Source: Chamaecyparis obtusa
Lineage: Eukaryota; Streptophyta; Pinopsida; Cupressales; Cupressaceae
NCBI GenBank assembly: GCA_027943335.1
Contig: BSBK01002080.1
Coordinates: 1,306,001-1,370,000 of the forward strand
DNA length: 64,000 nucleotides
Direction of reading: 5' to 3'
Each line of letters starts with the position of its first letter. The first letter of the stretch is position 1. This document shows, one piece after another, positions 47,737-59,404 of the stretch. The position numbers and the translations under genes were made by a program. Under the pieces are notes generated by a model, which ran no database searches, was not told the DNA's origin, and saw only the letters and a list, made by a program, of their open reading frames with translations.

Positions 47737-49084
47737 TGTATGTTTGTCATTGATGACAATATATGGAAAGTAGCATGCATGGAAGTCTTATGTAGTAAGC
47801 TTTTAGCATATGTATCATGGACATGATATCATGGGCACATACGTTAACTGTTAGTATTGATAGTTATATAGTAGTTGGTGTCAGCAGTGTTCCTAACAGA
47901 GTAACAGATAGTGTTCTGTGTATGGTTGTCTGTATAGTTATCATGGAGCCTTCCGTGCTTGGATATATGTTGAAGAAATGTTATTGGTGTTTTAGTTATG
48001 GATGCATAGTCTGGTGATGAATGTAAGTGAAGTTATGTAGTCGCTATTCGTCAGTAGCAGTTTCATGTGTTTATTCAGAAGAGCTGACAAAGATTTTATT
48101 GGTTCTTGAGTTACGCCTATCTTAAGGGTATGCACCCTTGGATTTAAGCTTGGAGAAGTGTTATTGATGTTTAGTTAAGATTGGATGAGTTAATTCAGCT
48201 TACAGAGAAATTTCCAATTGTTTTGGTAGAATTGACAGTGTGTAGCGCGCGTCTACAATTATTTTATTAAACAGGTCCCAGAATGAGTTGCGTGCATAGT
48301 AGAGCTAACAAAATGTTTGTTGGAGTTTATTATGGTTTCTCTAATATGATTTCAAGGTGGTTCTAATAGGCCGACTTGATTATATCATTTGGAGGAAAGA
48401 TATTTATAGGTAGTCATTTGTGATTGCTGAAGTGTGGTTCATGGTTGATTAAGTAGAGCAAAGTAGAGTGTGTGAAGTGTTGAGCCATCAGAAGAAGGTC
48501 TATGTGACCAAGTAAAGTACTTGTGCTATTCATTGGAAATGATCTAGATAGTAGGTCAAAGCATAGTTCACCAAGATCCAGATATAGTGTGTATCTATTA
48601 TTCAGAAGGTTGTAGTCTTCACCCATTTGAGCAGTGAGCTCTCAGATAGTGCATCCTCTCCCCTAACAAGGACAATTGTAAAAGACTCCTAACAGGGTCC
48701 AACCCTTGACAAGGTCTACTATACTTAATATATTGTAAAGCTACTCCTAACAAGGTAAAGGATCTTCTAACAAGGATCATTATACACTAGTACATAATAT
48801 TAGTGGGTATCAAGTCCCACCAGGGATTTACCTATTTGGGTTTCCCCATAACCAAAATATTGTTGTTGTATTCAAGTGTTCTTTCATTGTGTTTATGCTT
48901 TATGTTTAAGTATACTTAATTGGATAAAGAATTCATACTCATTTGAATTCATACTCATGGGAATCTATCTTAGAATAACTACCACCTTCCTCTCTATCTA
49001 TTTGATTATCTTCAAGATTATCTGGTTCTTGTGTTGCAACTATCTCCTGCTCTATAGTAGGTTATGTTAGCACTTAAACCTACA
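47737..49084 (+). repeat. H1: copia-like LTR inside element D
   Basis: It starts near TGTATGTTTGTCATTGATGAC and ends near CACTTAAACCTACA. It contains a typical 3' LTR block (GTATCAAGTCCCACCAGGGA, then GGGTTTCCCCATAACC). Its first half is homologous, inverted, to G (39606-40143). No PBS follows and no target duplication could be found, so both ends are approximate. It may be a solo LTR or the end of a larger damaged insertion. Confidence 0.55.
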
Positions 49085-50316
49085 GATGATTAAAATATTC
49101 ATGAAATTCACTTAATACAAGACTCATGTAATCCCAACAGTTGCATCCAGCATAATTTAAATGCTAAGGTATTAAGGCTTCAAGCCTTCTTCACTTTGAG
49201 TAACACTCAGGTGGGTTTACCTTTCAATAACTCACTATTTTCAAGTAGACTTCAAATTGCAAATCAAATCCCTCACTGCTATACTATCTTCTTCTCAAAA
49301 TTAAGTCTATAAAACACCACTACTCTGAGGACAGCCCAGATTATCCTAATATAGAACACCATAATAAAAATCACAACTGAGATAGCATGGAACAGTAGCC
49401 TAAGGACATTCATCCTTCTTATTTTTCTGAGTAAAACTCAAGGAAAGATAACCTCTCTCAAGTGCTTCTTCAAAGCATTATAAAATTGATCTATGCATTT
49501 GACATAGCTAATGCAACTCATAAACTTACAAATAAAAGTAAACAGAGATATTTTTTAATAAAATGATGGTGAATAGATGCAAATTGAACTAAATTAGTGC
49601 CTTATTCATTGGGCTAGAGTCAAAATTTAAAATCTACAGAATCTTATTAACACAAAAATACTAAAATTCAAATAAATTACCTAACAATTCACTCTCCCAA
49701 TTCCCAACCCTACCATCAAATTCATGTATAGATATTCAAATGTCAGAGACCTCCCTAAAGGTTTACTCTCTCCTTGAGAGAAACTTGAGCTTAGCCCCTA
49801 TATTCACCTTGTGAATAACACATTAAAGAGCCTTACTAATTAATGCACAAGAAACCCAAAGTATCCATACACAAAGACAACCAGAGATAGCAATGAAATT
49901 CCAATATATTTATATTAATCTTCAACTATATCCATTACAATTTTTACAAAAAATTCAAAGAAGTTAGATTCTATATTCAATCTTTCTTTACAAAAACTTT
50001 CACCACACTACAAAAAAAGCAAAAATTTCTATATATACCTCTAGCCACCTTGGATTCCTTGAAAGGATGCAACAAGCTTTAGATGGCTAGGAAAATGACT
50101 TGACAAAAAGTAAAAACCAAAAGTTAGTGATTACAACAACCAAAAGTAGTTCACAACTACTGGTATCTTCATAGGTGGCATCTTTGTTTGGAGATATTTT
50201 AGAGTAGTTACTTTTATTTGTAGCATGAATGATGATGACCAATACAGGCTAACTTACATCATCCTTTTTTTGAAACATGCTCTCCCTCAAATTCTAGATC
50301 AGGTGCCATGTGTACT
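49085..50316. other. AT-rich segment between H1 and the H2 ORF; no gene seen
   Basis: It would be 3' of the H2 reading frame on the minus strand. No LTR, PBS or conserved frame was recognised. Confidence 0.4.
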
Positions 50317-53300
50317 TTATTCTTCTTCCTCTACCTCTAGCTCCTGGATAGCTAGCTTCTTCTTCTTTTTCTCTGTCATTTTGTCCCAAGTTGTCACATT
50401 AGATGGCCAATTGAAACTCTATAGCTCCTATAGTGATTTGATTTGTAGGTCCCACTTGGAGTTAGTTATAGCCTTAACCTCTAAAAAAAACCGTGTGCAA
50501 TCACCTTCAACTTTGAACAAACTATCAATTATATCATTGCACCCATCCAAGTCTAAAATATTATCACCTGTGAGAAAGGCCTCTTGTCTAATTACCAATT
50601 GATCCATCGATGACCTCCATTCATCAAAGTTTACCACAATTCCATCACTATTGAAAATAGAGGGCAAAAAATTATTGTAATCCTTGTCAAACATAGCCAA
50701 CTTGGCTCTCACTTGATTTGACTTCCCTTTGAAAAACTTTGAAACAACAACAACCAATCCAATCTTTTCATAAACTTTTGTTACCACCTCAGGGATATCA
50801 TACCTATACTCCTGCAACGCATCAATTTTTTCAAATAACAAACTCCTCCCAGACTAAATGTTGTGAAGTGGCTCCAAAGTAGCCAGTGACTCATTTATTT
50901 TATCATTTGTCTTGTGTAACATGATGATAGACTGACGAACTGACTCCATCTTCTCTTTTATCTTGTCTTTTCTATGTTGCACAACACCAGTTATAGTTTT
51001 CAGGGCTACTTCTAGCCTTATTTTCTCTAGATCTTCCACTGGATGGTCTAGAACCTCTGCTTCAGGTTGAGGAGGGGCTTCAATTTGCAAAGGTTGGGGA
51101 GGAACTGCCTTAATTGCTTCTTCAAGATTTTCTCTTAGTTCCTCCAATTCACCCTCCATTGTCTTGATCATCATAAGTTTTAAATCCCTATCCTTTGCAA
51201 CCCTCATTGAGTTCTCTAACAATTTTTCATACCTTTCTGACAATTGGATGGTTTTGGCTTCATTGAGGTGAGCCAAGTGTGTTACTACCTTAGACACCTC
51301 AAGATCGGTGGTGTTTTGGATAGTCTAGACAATCTTATTACCTTCCATTCTATCCTCAATGCTAACCAGAGATGGCTTCTGAGTTCTTGGGGCCAAAGAC
51401 CAAAGTGCAACAACTTTTAACTTGGCATCATCACCACTTCCTCTAATCATGTCATCAATATGCACCTCATATGACAAGCCTCCCTTAGGCTATTTTCTAA
51501 TTTGGTCAATGATAAAGGTAGAAGTTAAATCCCATCTAGGAGTCAAAAGCATGCCACTTGATTTAACCATTTCTCTTGCTTCCTCCACAATGATCTTCTC
51601 AAGACTGGGATCATACAATGTCAGAGCTCTTAAAGTCTCTTCACTTGGTTCCATACCTTAAGGTAGGGAATTCTTCACCTCCTCTTGCTTCCTCCAAATG
51701 AGGAAATCCTTGAATTCCTTACTATTAATGAACTGGTCATCACTAAGAAACTCTACTTGGTACAATTCTCTTTCATCTATTCCTAATATCAAGGGTAACT
51801 TCCCTTCTTCTTTTGACACAATTTTCTTTCCTTCTTTGATAGCCTTTCTTAATTGATGGTGGTAGGCTCTTTTACTAGGCACAAGAACTGAAGTACTATC
51901 AACTACCTTCTTGTGCTTTCTCACCTTTGAAGGCTCACCAACTTCTAGCCTCTATTTCTTCAATGGTGGCTCTGAAGTAGCCTCAACCTCCATTGGATCT
52001 TGAGTTAAGTCAATGATTGGTGCTTCCCCTATTGGAGGTGGACTACTACCTTCTTGTGACTCATCAGTGAATTGTTCAGGTTTAGAGGTGGAATAATTTC
52101 TTGGTACCTCTAAATTCTCCTCAAGCAACCCCTCCAAATGAGTAGACAGGGTGCCATGCATTTCTATCATTTTTTCCATTCTCTGCAGGTATGGGAGCTC
52201 AAGGAAATAACCATTAAAAGGAATTCCTACCACCTTCAGCTTGGCCTTTGTGTCTAGTAGATCAAAGTATTTGGTCCATCTTCTCCCTACTTCATCCAGG
52301 TCCATCATATTCCTTATCGCATCCTCCTCATCTAGGCCCTCATGCTCTTTGATAGTTCCAATGTTAGGAATCAAAGTCATCCTGGCTATTTTGATGAAAC
52401 CCTCAGAGTCAACATACTGACAAGTACCTATAGTCATCTTGAACTGATTTAGCTAGATACTAACTTGATCCAGTGCTCTTTTTCTAATCAAGAAGCTACA
52501 AATTCTGAATTACCTTGGTGTGAAAGTACCCTTCCTATGAGGTCATAGGTGCTCTTTGTCAGTCCACATTAATTGCCAAATGAATTCCATCATTGCAACT
52601 CTAGGAGGTGCATATTTTGGAAGAAAATGTGGAGGTTGGGGGCAACCACAAACCCTAATGACTATGAAGGTACCCCCTAGGTAGAAATCTCCCCAATTAT
52701 GGTTCCCTGACCATTTGTCTTCAAACTGCATTGGTCTTAAAACCCTCAAGACCTTTGTTGACAATCTCACAACATCTGTTCCTAACATTTCAAGAATTGG
52801 GTGGACAAAATAGTTCTGAAAAATGGAGAAGTTACACTCATTGGATGTGATCTTCCAAACTCTCAACCAATATTGCACTAGGTTGGGAATGTCCTTAAAA
52901 TTAATCCTTATCATCAACATTCTTGCATCAAAATCATTAACATGATGGTACTGAATCAAATGCATAAGAAGGGAGTAGTGCATGAATCTGATAGGTCTTT
53001 TATTTTCTTTGATAGATACAAACCCCTCATGCATCCTATCAATTACATACTAGATGTAATCATAATCAGTGTTGGTGTGAGAATTTTGAATGTCAAGGAT
53101 TATCATTAAAAGCTTAGCAGGGAACTTCTCATCATCCCCATCAATCCCTAAAACCCCATACAACCCATGACACAAGAATTTCATATAACAATTGAGGAAT
53201 GAAAATAGATAAGGGGCATTCATACTTGCTGGGAGAGGGCCTATGTACTCATCTTTCTTGGGCATATGCTTGACTATTTGGTTCTTTACTGATCCTATGT

Positions 53301-53787
53301 TACTGGCATACTTGTCCCTTTCCTTTTTTAAATCAATTTCAGCAGAGGAGGAAGCATAGAAATTGAAAGCTTTCATGAAAGACCCCCTATCCAAGGAAAT
53401 AAACATAGATTGGTCTTCACACCTAAGGAATCTAGAAATGGGATCATACAACCTAGCCAGCTCAATGATTAAATCAACATCTAAAAACATATCAGGCACA
53501 ATTAGCTTTGCCATTCCCAATGCCCAAGCATTACAAATAGGTATAGCTTTACCCCTATTGTTATAAAAGTATGAGAATATGGTAAAACCTAAACCTGCAT
53601 AAGTGATAAGATCCCTACATTTGTCCATGATATCTTCAAATTTTGTGTTGATGGCCTTCTTGTTTTGATTCAAACTAGGAAGAAGCTTGATGAATTCATC
53701 TGAGTAATTTGGCTTTCCTTTATCCTCTCCACTCTGTTCTTTTTCAGCCCTGCTGGATGATGCTACACTCACCACTAGTCAACTCAT
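50317..53787 (-). pseudogene. H2: decayed ORF of 1157 codons, unknown protein
   Basis: A single minus-strand frame runs from an ATG at 53787 to TAA at 50317 without frameshifts. It is cut by about 12 stops (for example TGA 53779, TAG 53050, TGA 52543, TAG 51952, TAA 51658, TAG 51490, TAG 51325, TAG 50854, TAG 50428, TAG 50419). The N-terminal third looks globular and hydrophobic (DKCRDLITYAGLGFTIFSYF, ISLDRGSFMKAFNF). The middle is acidic and Pro/Ser-rich. The last third is probably coiled-coil (EKYEKLLENSMRVAKDRDLK, then MEGELEELRENLEEA), ending KKKKK...EVEEEE. The layout of globular head, acidic linker and coiled coil recalls gag-like or transposon-carried plant proteins, but I recognise no family. 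It lies between the protease and RT parts of D, so it arrived by insertion. Confidence 0.65.
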
Positions 53788-55600
53788 CTTGATAGAATAG
53801 GAACCTCTCAACTCTACAACCTTCACGCTACTCAATCTCTGCTAGAGTGCCAACAATCTCAATTGTCTTCAGAATAACTTTGAGCACAAAAAGCAATGCA
53901 GTCCTATCTATATACTTTAAAAATTACGTGCGTATGATTTCCAAATCATAACAAATCTAGCCTAAGTCACTTCTGCATTCAATTTTTCATATTACCAACC
54001 TTCAAATCATAGCTAGCCATGGTGTAGATGCTGACAGGATGATTTAAAAAATCATAAACAAGGTGCGAGAGCAATAATCATGGCTTTTTGCATTAAAACC
54101 TTTAATTACTGATGTAAACCCTCGTTAAAACCTGATTGGATGGATTTATACTTTTTCCAGCTTGGAAAAGTACCCTCTTCCACGTTGCAATACCTCATAA
54201 CACTGATGGAATGAAAACTTAACTAGACACAGTTTGGAGATCTGACAAACGAAGAAATCTCATGATCTCCAAAAGAAATGCTAACCCTAGGTCAAGTTTG
54301 GAGATCCAGCGATCACCGTTGATCCCAACAATGATCAACGGTCCTTTGACTACCTTTCAAAGCTTACCACAACCCCACCTAAATTAGAGATTCAGTGATG
54401 AAGGAAATATCACATTCTTAGAGTACTTGATTCAACCATGGTTAAACTCGGAGAATAAATGACCAAAGACTTTGCCAATTCTCGAAGTCTTTTCCTTAAC
54501 TCATTCAAACACTTGGAGAATCAATGAACGAAGGATATTTTAAGCAATGACACACAATGCCTTAACCATGATCACATTTGGAGAATCAGTGAACAAGCTA
54601 AATCTCTTAATCTTGGAGGGAATTCTTAACCATGGTCAGGCTTCGAGATTGAGCGAATAACCCAAATGTCCAATTCGATAAATGCTTTTCAAACCTTAGG
54701 TTATATCTCAAGATTAAGCACTAATCATAGATCTTAGGAACAATTGATAGTAGTCCTTGAGTCACGTAATCTATTAAACCTTTAGTCTTTTCATTCTAAG
54801 AATATGCGACAAAGAAGTCACACCTCCATTTTACTTTGTTCGCTTGGTCCCCGAAAGATTTAGAACATCACCAACTAATTTTGAGATCCCGTGAACACTT
54901 CATTCACCCAATCACCAAATAACTTAGAACATTGGCATTACTTCTTGAGATTAAGTGACAAAGGAAACCATATCTTTCACCAAATTGCTTTGTCAGAGCC
55001 ACCAACTTAGAGAATATGAGAACAAGACTCAGTCGCCAGATCACTGGACAATATGTTGTAGGACCCATATGTCAAGAGATTAAAACCTGACCACCGATTG
55101 CACAAAAAATCAATGGCATTCACTGGATTGCTGAGAGATTTTGAACTTAGCCACCTAATTAAGAGAATAGGAGATAACCACCACACCAAGTCACTAAATG
55201 TTTCAAAGAAACTACCAAGAATCAAGAGAATAGGAGACCACACAGTTGCTGAGTCACTGGATGTTAAAAATAATCATGACAAAGATTGGGAGATTCAGCG
55301 ACTAAAGGAGACTTAACAATGGATTCACTATGCTCACCAATTCATTGAAAGACTTACAAATGGGGAAAAACATTGTGTGATTTAGTGAAGACTAGGAAAA
55401 ATGACCACATGCAAAATTGGAAGGCTCAAGTGACCCAAAAAGAAATGAATGAATAGAATAAACTAGGGCACACTTGCATTAACCAAAGAAATAACCATTT
55501 CTAAGCAAAATGTCTAAGGAAAGGGTTTTTATAACACAAGTATAACAAATTTTAAGGAATTCTAAACCCTAAACCAGACATTTTCAAAAGCCAAGACATT
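53788..55600 (-). other. Leader of the H2 block with a degenerate tandem repeat; no gene seen
   Basis: Upstream of the H2 ORF on the minus strand. It holds the roughly 64-bp repeat described separately. The right boundary with D coding sequence lies near 55560-55650 and is uncertain. No LTR recognised. Confidence 0.45.
54240..55320. repeat. Degenerate tandem repeat, period about 64 bp
   Basis: The phrase AACCATGGTCA...TTGGAGAATCAGTGAACAA recurs at about 54435, 54498, 54564, 54628 and 54692, that is every 63-66 bp, with weaker copies before and after (54235, 54300, 54886, 54927 and later). Confidence 0.65.
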
Positions 55601-58600
55601 GAAATAAGATTAAAAGCAAAGACCTCAGAAAACCTAAAATATATCCAATAGGTTCTTGTGTTTTTACTACATTAATTCTTTTTATTGGATCATCTTTAGC
55701 TTGAAGGAGGTCTTTTATTTCTTTAGGCAAATGCTCATAGGGAATGAGCTCTTTGGTGGTGTCTGAATCATCACTATCAAATTGTTCTGTTGTTTCTCCC
55801 TTTAGTTGATTTGTTCTGGATGGCTCAATCTATTCTAAGACATGTCGGGAGTTCTTGCTAAGATAGAAAGGTTTCTTCTTATATCCTAGACCTATTGTAT
55901 TCTTGTTTTCTTGGCCACGATGGTCAAGAGGTGATATAATACCTTTACTCTATACTCCTAGAGGCCCTTTTCCAGTATATCCCATTTTTGTGATCAATTT
56001 GTCTCCTGGGCCATATGACTTAGAAGGGATATTTGGTATTTTAGCATCACATTTTTGAACAACTTGATATTTTGGTTCATCTTTGTATAGCCATGAGAGC
56101 ACAACTTCATCTTCTTCAAACTCTTGTTTAGATACTTGTTCTATAACAAAATTTCCTTTATATGCTTCAAGAGGCTCTTTAGAATCTAGTTTGGACTATT
56201 TCAGAGTTTGTCCATAAGACTTAGGTGAGATAGGGAGAGATGTCAAAGATAAGACTGGCTCTCTAGTATGTTCTCCCATACCATTTTCTTTGATTTTAAC
56301 CTCTTTAGCAATGTCTTCCATCTTGGATGTTGAAGCAACATCTAACTGCTTAGTGGAAGATTCTCTATTATTAGGAACAAGTTTATCAACACTCTCTTTC
56401 AATGTATTGCAAGTTGTATATAGATCAGTTGGGCTTGTCACCTCTAATCCTTCATAAGGAAATTTCAAACACTGATGGTACGTAGAAGGAATAGCTTTCA
56501 TTTTATGTATCCAGGGTCTCCCTAGAAGGATGTTGTAAGCCAAAGGTAGATCAAGAACTTGACATACAGTATCTCTGATGATGGGACCTACTCTGATAGG
56601 TAAGACAATTATTCCTTTGGAAGATCTTTCTTTCTCATCATATGCTTTGATAGTTATCTTCTTTCTAGGATCAATGGCCATTTTTTAAAATCCCAATTGT
56701 GTAATGAAGTTGAAAGAACAAATGTTTAGACCAGCGCCCCCATCTATCAACACACATTTGACATGATGGTTTTGGATCGAGACATCAATATGAAAGGGCT
56801 AGTTATGTGGATGACTCAAGGATTTATCATCTTCCTCTCAAAAGGAAATATACTATGGAGACATAAGATGACCAACCATAGTCTAGAATCTATCTAAATC
56901 AAGGTTATTAGGAACATTGGATCTAAGCAGAGCTTTGTCTAGAATGGTTCTATGAGTTGGAGATATCTGAAGCAACTCAAACATTGAGATTTTTGCATTT
57001 GTGTGCTGGAGTTGTTGAACAATACTATATGAAGTAGGCCTTGTGTCTTTAGGATTTTAAGATTTAGATGTAGCCTTTTGTTTAGAAGCAGATGAAAGAT
57101 TGAAAGGCACCTTAGGGACATTGGATGAATCTAGTAGATGACCTTGTAGGTGTGCCTGAGCTTTTGATTGAGTAACTGCATTAGCTAATTGATTTTCTCT
57201 ATCTTTTCTTAAAATTGTAATGACATTGCAACACTCAGATAGACATGGTTCAACCATATTGATGATAGCATTATTTCCAGAGTATGCATAATTGACTTTA
57301 GCACCCATATTAGGCTGAGAAGCAGAATCCTCTTTACCAAGTTTAGGAAATGGTTCTGTGAATGTGTTATGATCATTATTGCTCTTATGATTGTCAATCC
57401 TGATGTCTCCATTACCAATTTTGTCTTGTATGATGTGTTTCAAGTGAATGTAGTTATTAGTCTTATGACCTTCATTGAGATGGAATTCATAGAAATCATT
57501 CTCTCTCCATCATTTCGGTTTAGGTTCAGGATCAAAGACTTTTATCTCAGGAAAGTAGATGATTTATTTTGCCAATAGAGTTTTCATGGTAGATTCCAAG
57601 GATTCTCCAAGAGGGGTGAATTTGTGATTTGGACATGTAGCCCAAGGTTTGTAATCAAATGACTTTTTGTTGGACTCTGTTGCTTTAGCTTCAAAAGCTT
57701 TGATGGCTTGGGTACCAATAGTGAGATTGAAAGCAAGTGCCTTAGCTAGGGCATGGATATTATCAACAACACCATCAGTGACAACACCTTTATTCTTGGT
57801 CTAGTTTTTGTTCTTGTCCTTGGAACTAGATCTAGATTCATACTTGTCCTTTTGAAGTGTGACGTCTCCTTTTTTCACAAGTACTTTCTCAATTTTGATC
57901 GCATTATCTACCATCTTATCAAAAGATGTATGATTTTGCATTTGTAAAGGGTATTTGATTTCTGGAACAATATTATTGATGAAGATTTCTAGCTTCTCAG
58001 TTTCTAGAATAGGTCTAGCATATAGAGAAAATTTCTTCCTCCATCTCTTCAGAAATGTCAGGAATGGTTCACCTAGATATTGTTTTAGATTGTTAGGATT
58101 AACAAGGCAGAAATAACAATTATGTGCAAATATAACTAATATCAGAAAATAATAAACCACACAGAATAGAACATAATGGCACACAGATTTAACGTGGTTC
58201 ACCCAATCCCTGGGCTACGTCCACCAACAGCAAGTCCAATTTTATTATTATCCAGTGATTACAACCTGATTACAATCCGTAATCCCTTACAGCCCAACTC
58301 TGCCGCAAGTACTAAAATCATACATCGAAAAAATCCCTAACCCTAAGCCATATTATACAATATTTTCCCGCTTTAGGGTTAGAATGAGTTATAAGTAGTC
58401 GGCCCAAATAACCGAAAAAAGTAGTCGGCCTCAAAAAAAATGTACAGATGTCGGGAGGAAAAGTGTACAGTACTTTCCTGGATAGTACTTTCCTGATTAG
58501 TCACCACAAGCTAACATAGATTACAGATGTTAATCATGGTGACTGGATGTTGAATATTGTAGGAGTATTGTTGATAGAACAGTTTGATTAACTCCTCAAA

Positions 58601-59404
58601 TGTTTTCATAGTGGGAGGCTTTCTAGAGAACCAATGAATGGCTGCTCCTCCTAGAGATAGAGGGAAAAGACGTATTAAGTAATTTGGTTCATGCATGAAC
58701 TCCATAGATTGAGTACAAAATTCTCTGACATGATCTTGAAGGTTAGAGTTTCCATCATACTTATCATATTTAGGCATCTCCACTCTTTTAGGGAATGGTG
58801 GCATGTACAAGTCTTTATCAAATGGAAAAGGGCATAGAGCTTCCATGGAGAACTCCTTAGGTTCCTTTTCTTTTTCAAGTTTGTTAAGTTTGACTTGCAT
58901 GGCATGCATCTATTTCATCATAGCCATGATAGGGGTCTCTTCCTCATGCATGATGATATCTTCAACATTAAAGTTTGGAGGGAGTTATGCTCCTTTATGA
59001 GATAACTCTAGAAAGTATGCCTCTTTGTCTTCATTCAAGAAATGCCTCATCATTCTCTTGAAGTCATCATCATTTTGATATCGAGCAATTTCAGAAGGTG
59101 TAGGTTCTTGATCCATACCATGTTGAGAATGAGGTCCTTAAGACCTGTGTTTTGTTCCTCTGTGAGACATGTCAGGAGTTTTAGGACTCCCTGGGATAGT
59201 GTGAGGAGGAGTTTGCTGATTACCTTTGTGAGTTGATGGAGGGGGTATATAACCAGTTTTCAATCAAAAATTTCCCAGACCATCATCTTCGTAAAGATGA
59301 GAATTGTAGAGTTTTTCAAGAGTTGGACCTATGTGAGTACACAAAGTTGTGGTGTTAAGTGCTTCTCTAGATTTCTTATGTGAGGAAGATCTAGTTTCCA
59401 CCAT
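55601..59404 (-). pseudogene. gag-protease region of element D, split by a solo LTR
   Basis: The frame starts at an ATG at 59404. The capsid part lies at 58522-58909 (GGAAIHWFSRKPPTMKTFEE) and, after the 426-bp solo LTR, at 57801-58090 (EPFLTFLKRWRKKFSLYARP). Removing the solo LTR plus one TSD leaves the frame unchanged. Next comes a zinc-finger-like stretch near 57440-57480 in which the expected Cys positions read Tyr. Then the protease: VLIDGGAGLNI near 56740 and LAYNILLGRPWIHKMKAIPS. A G-patch-like KMGYTGKGPLG lies near 55990. Stops occur throughout (for example TAG before 58909, TAA at 57801 and 57057). Gag builds the particle, and the protease matures it. Confidence 0.85.
58091..58516 (-). 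mobile_element. Solo LTR, 426 bp, copia-like, TSD TAGAT
   Basis: TGTTAG...CTAACA ends are flanked by TAGAT at 58086-58090 and 58517-58521. On the minus strand the block GGTGGACGTAGCC...GAACCACGTTAAA resembles the R region of plant Ty1/copia LTRs, and a TATA-like TTATAA lies upstream. No internal region remains, so it is probably the product of LTR-LTR recombination. Confidence 0.85.

Noticed and set aside
47732..49090. Clean solo-LTR call for H1
   Set aside because: Several possible ends were tried and none gave matching 5-bp flanks, so only an approximate LTR is reported.
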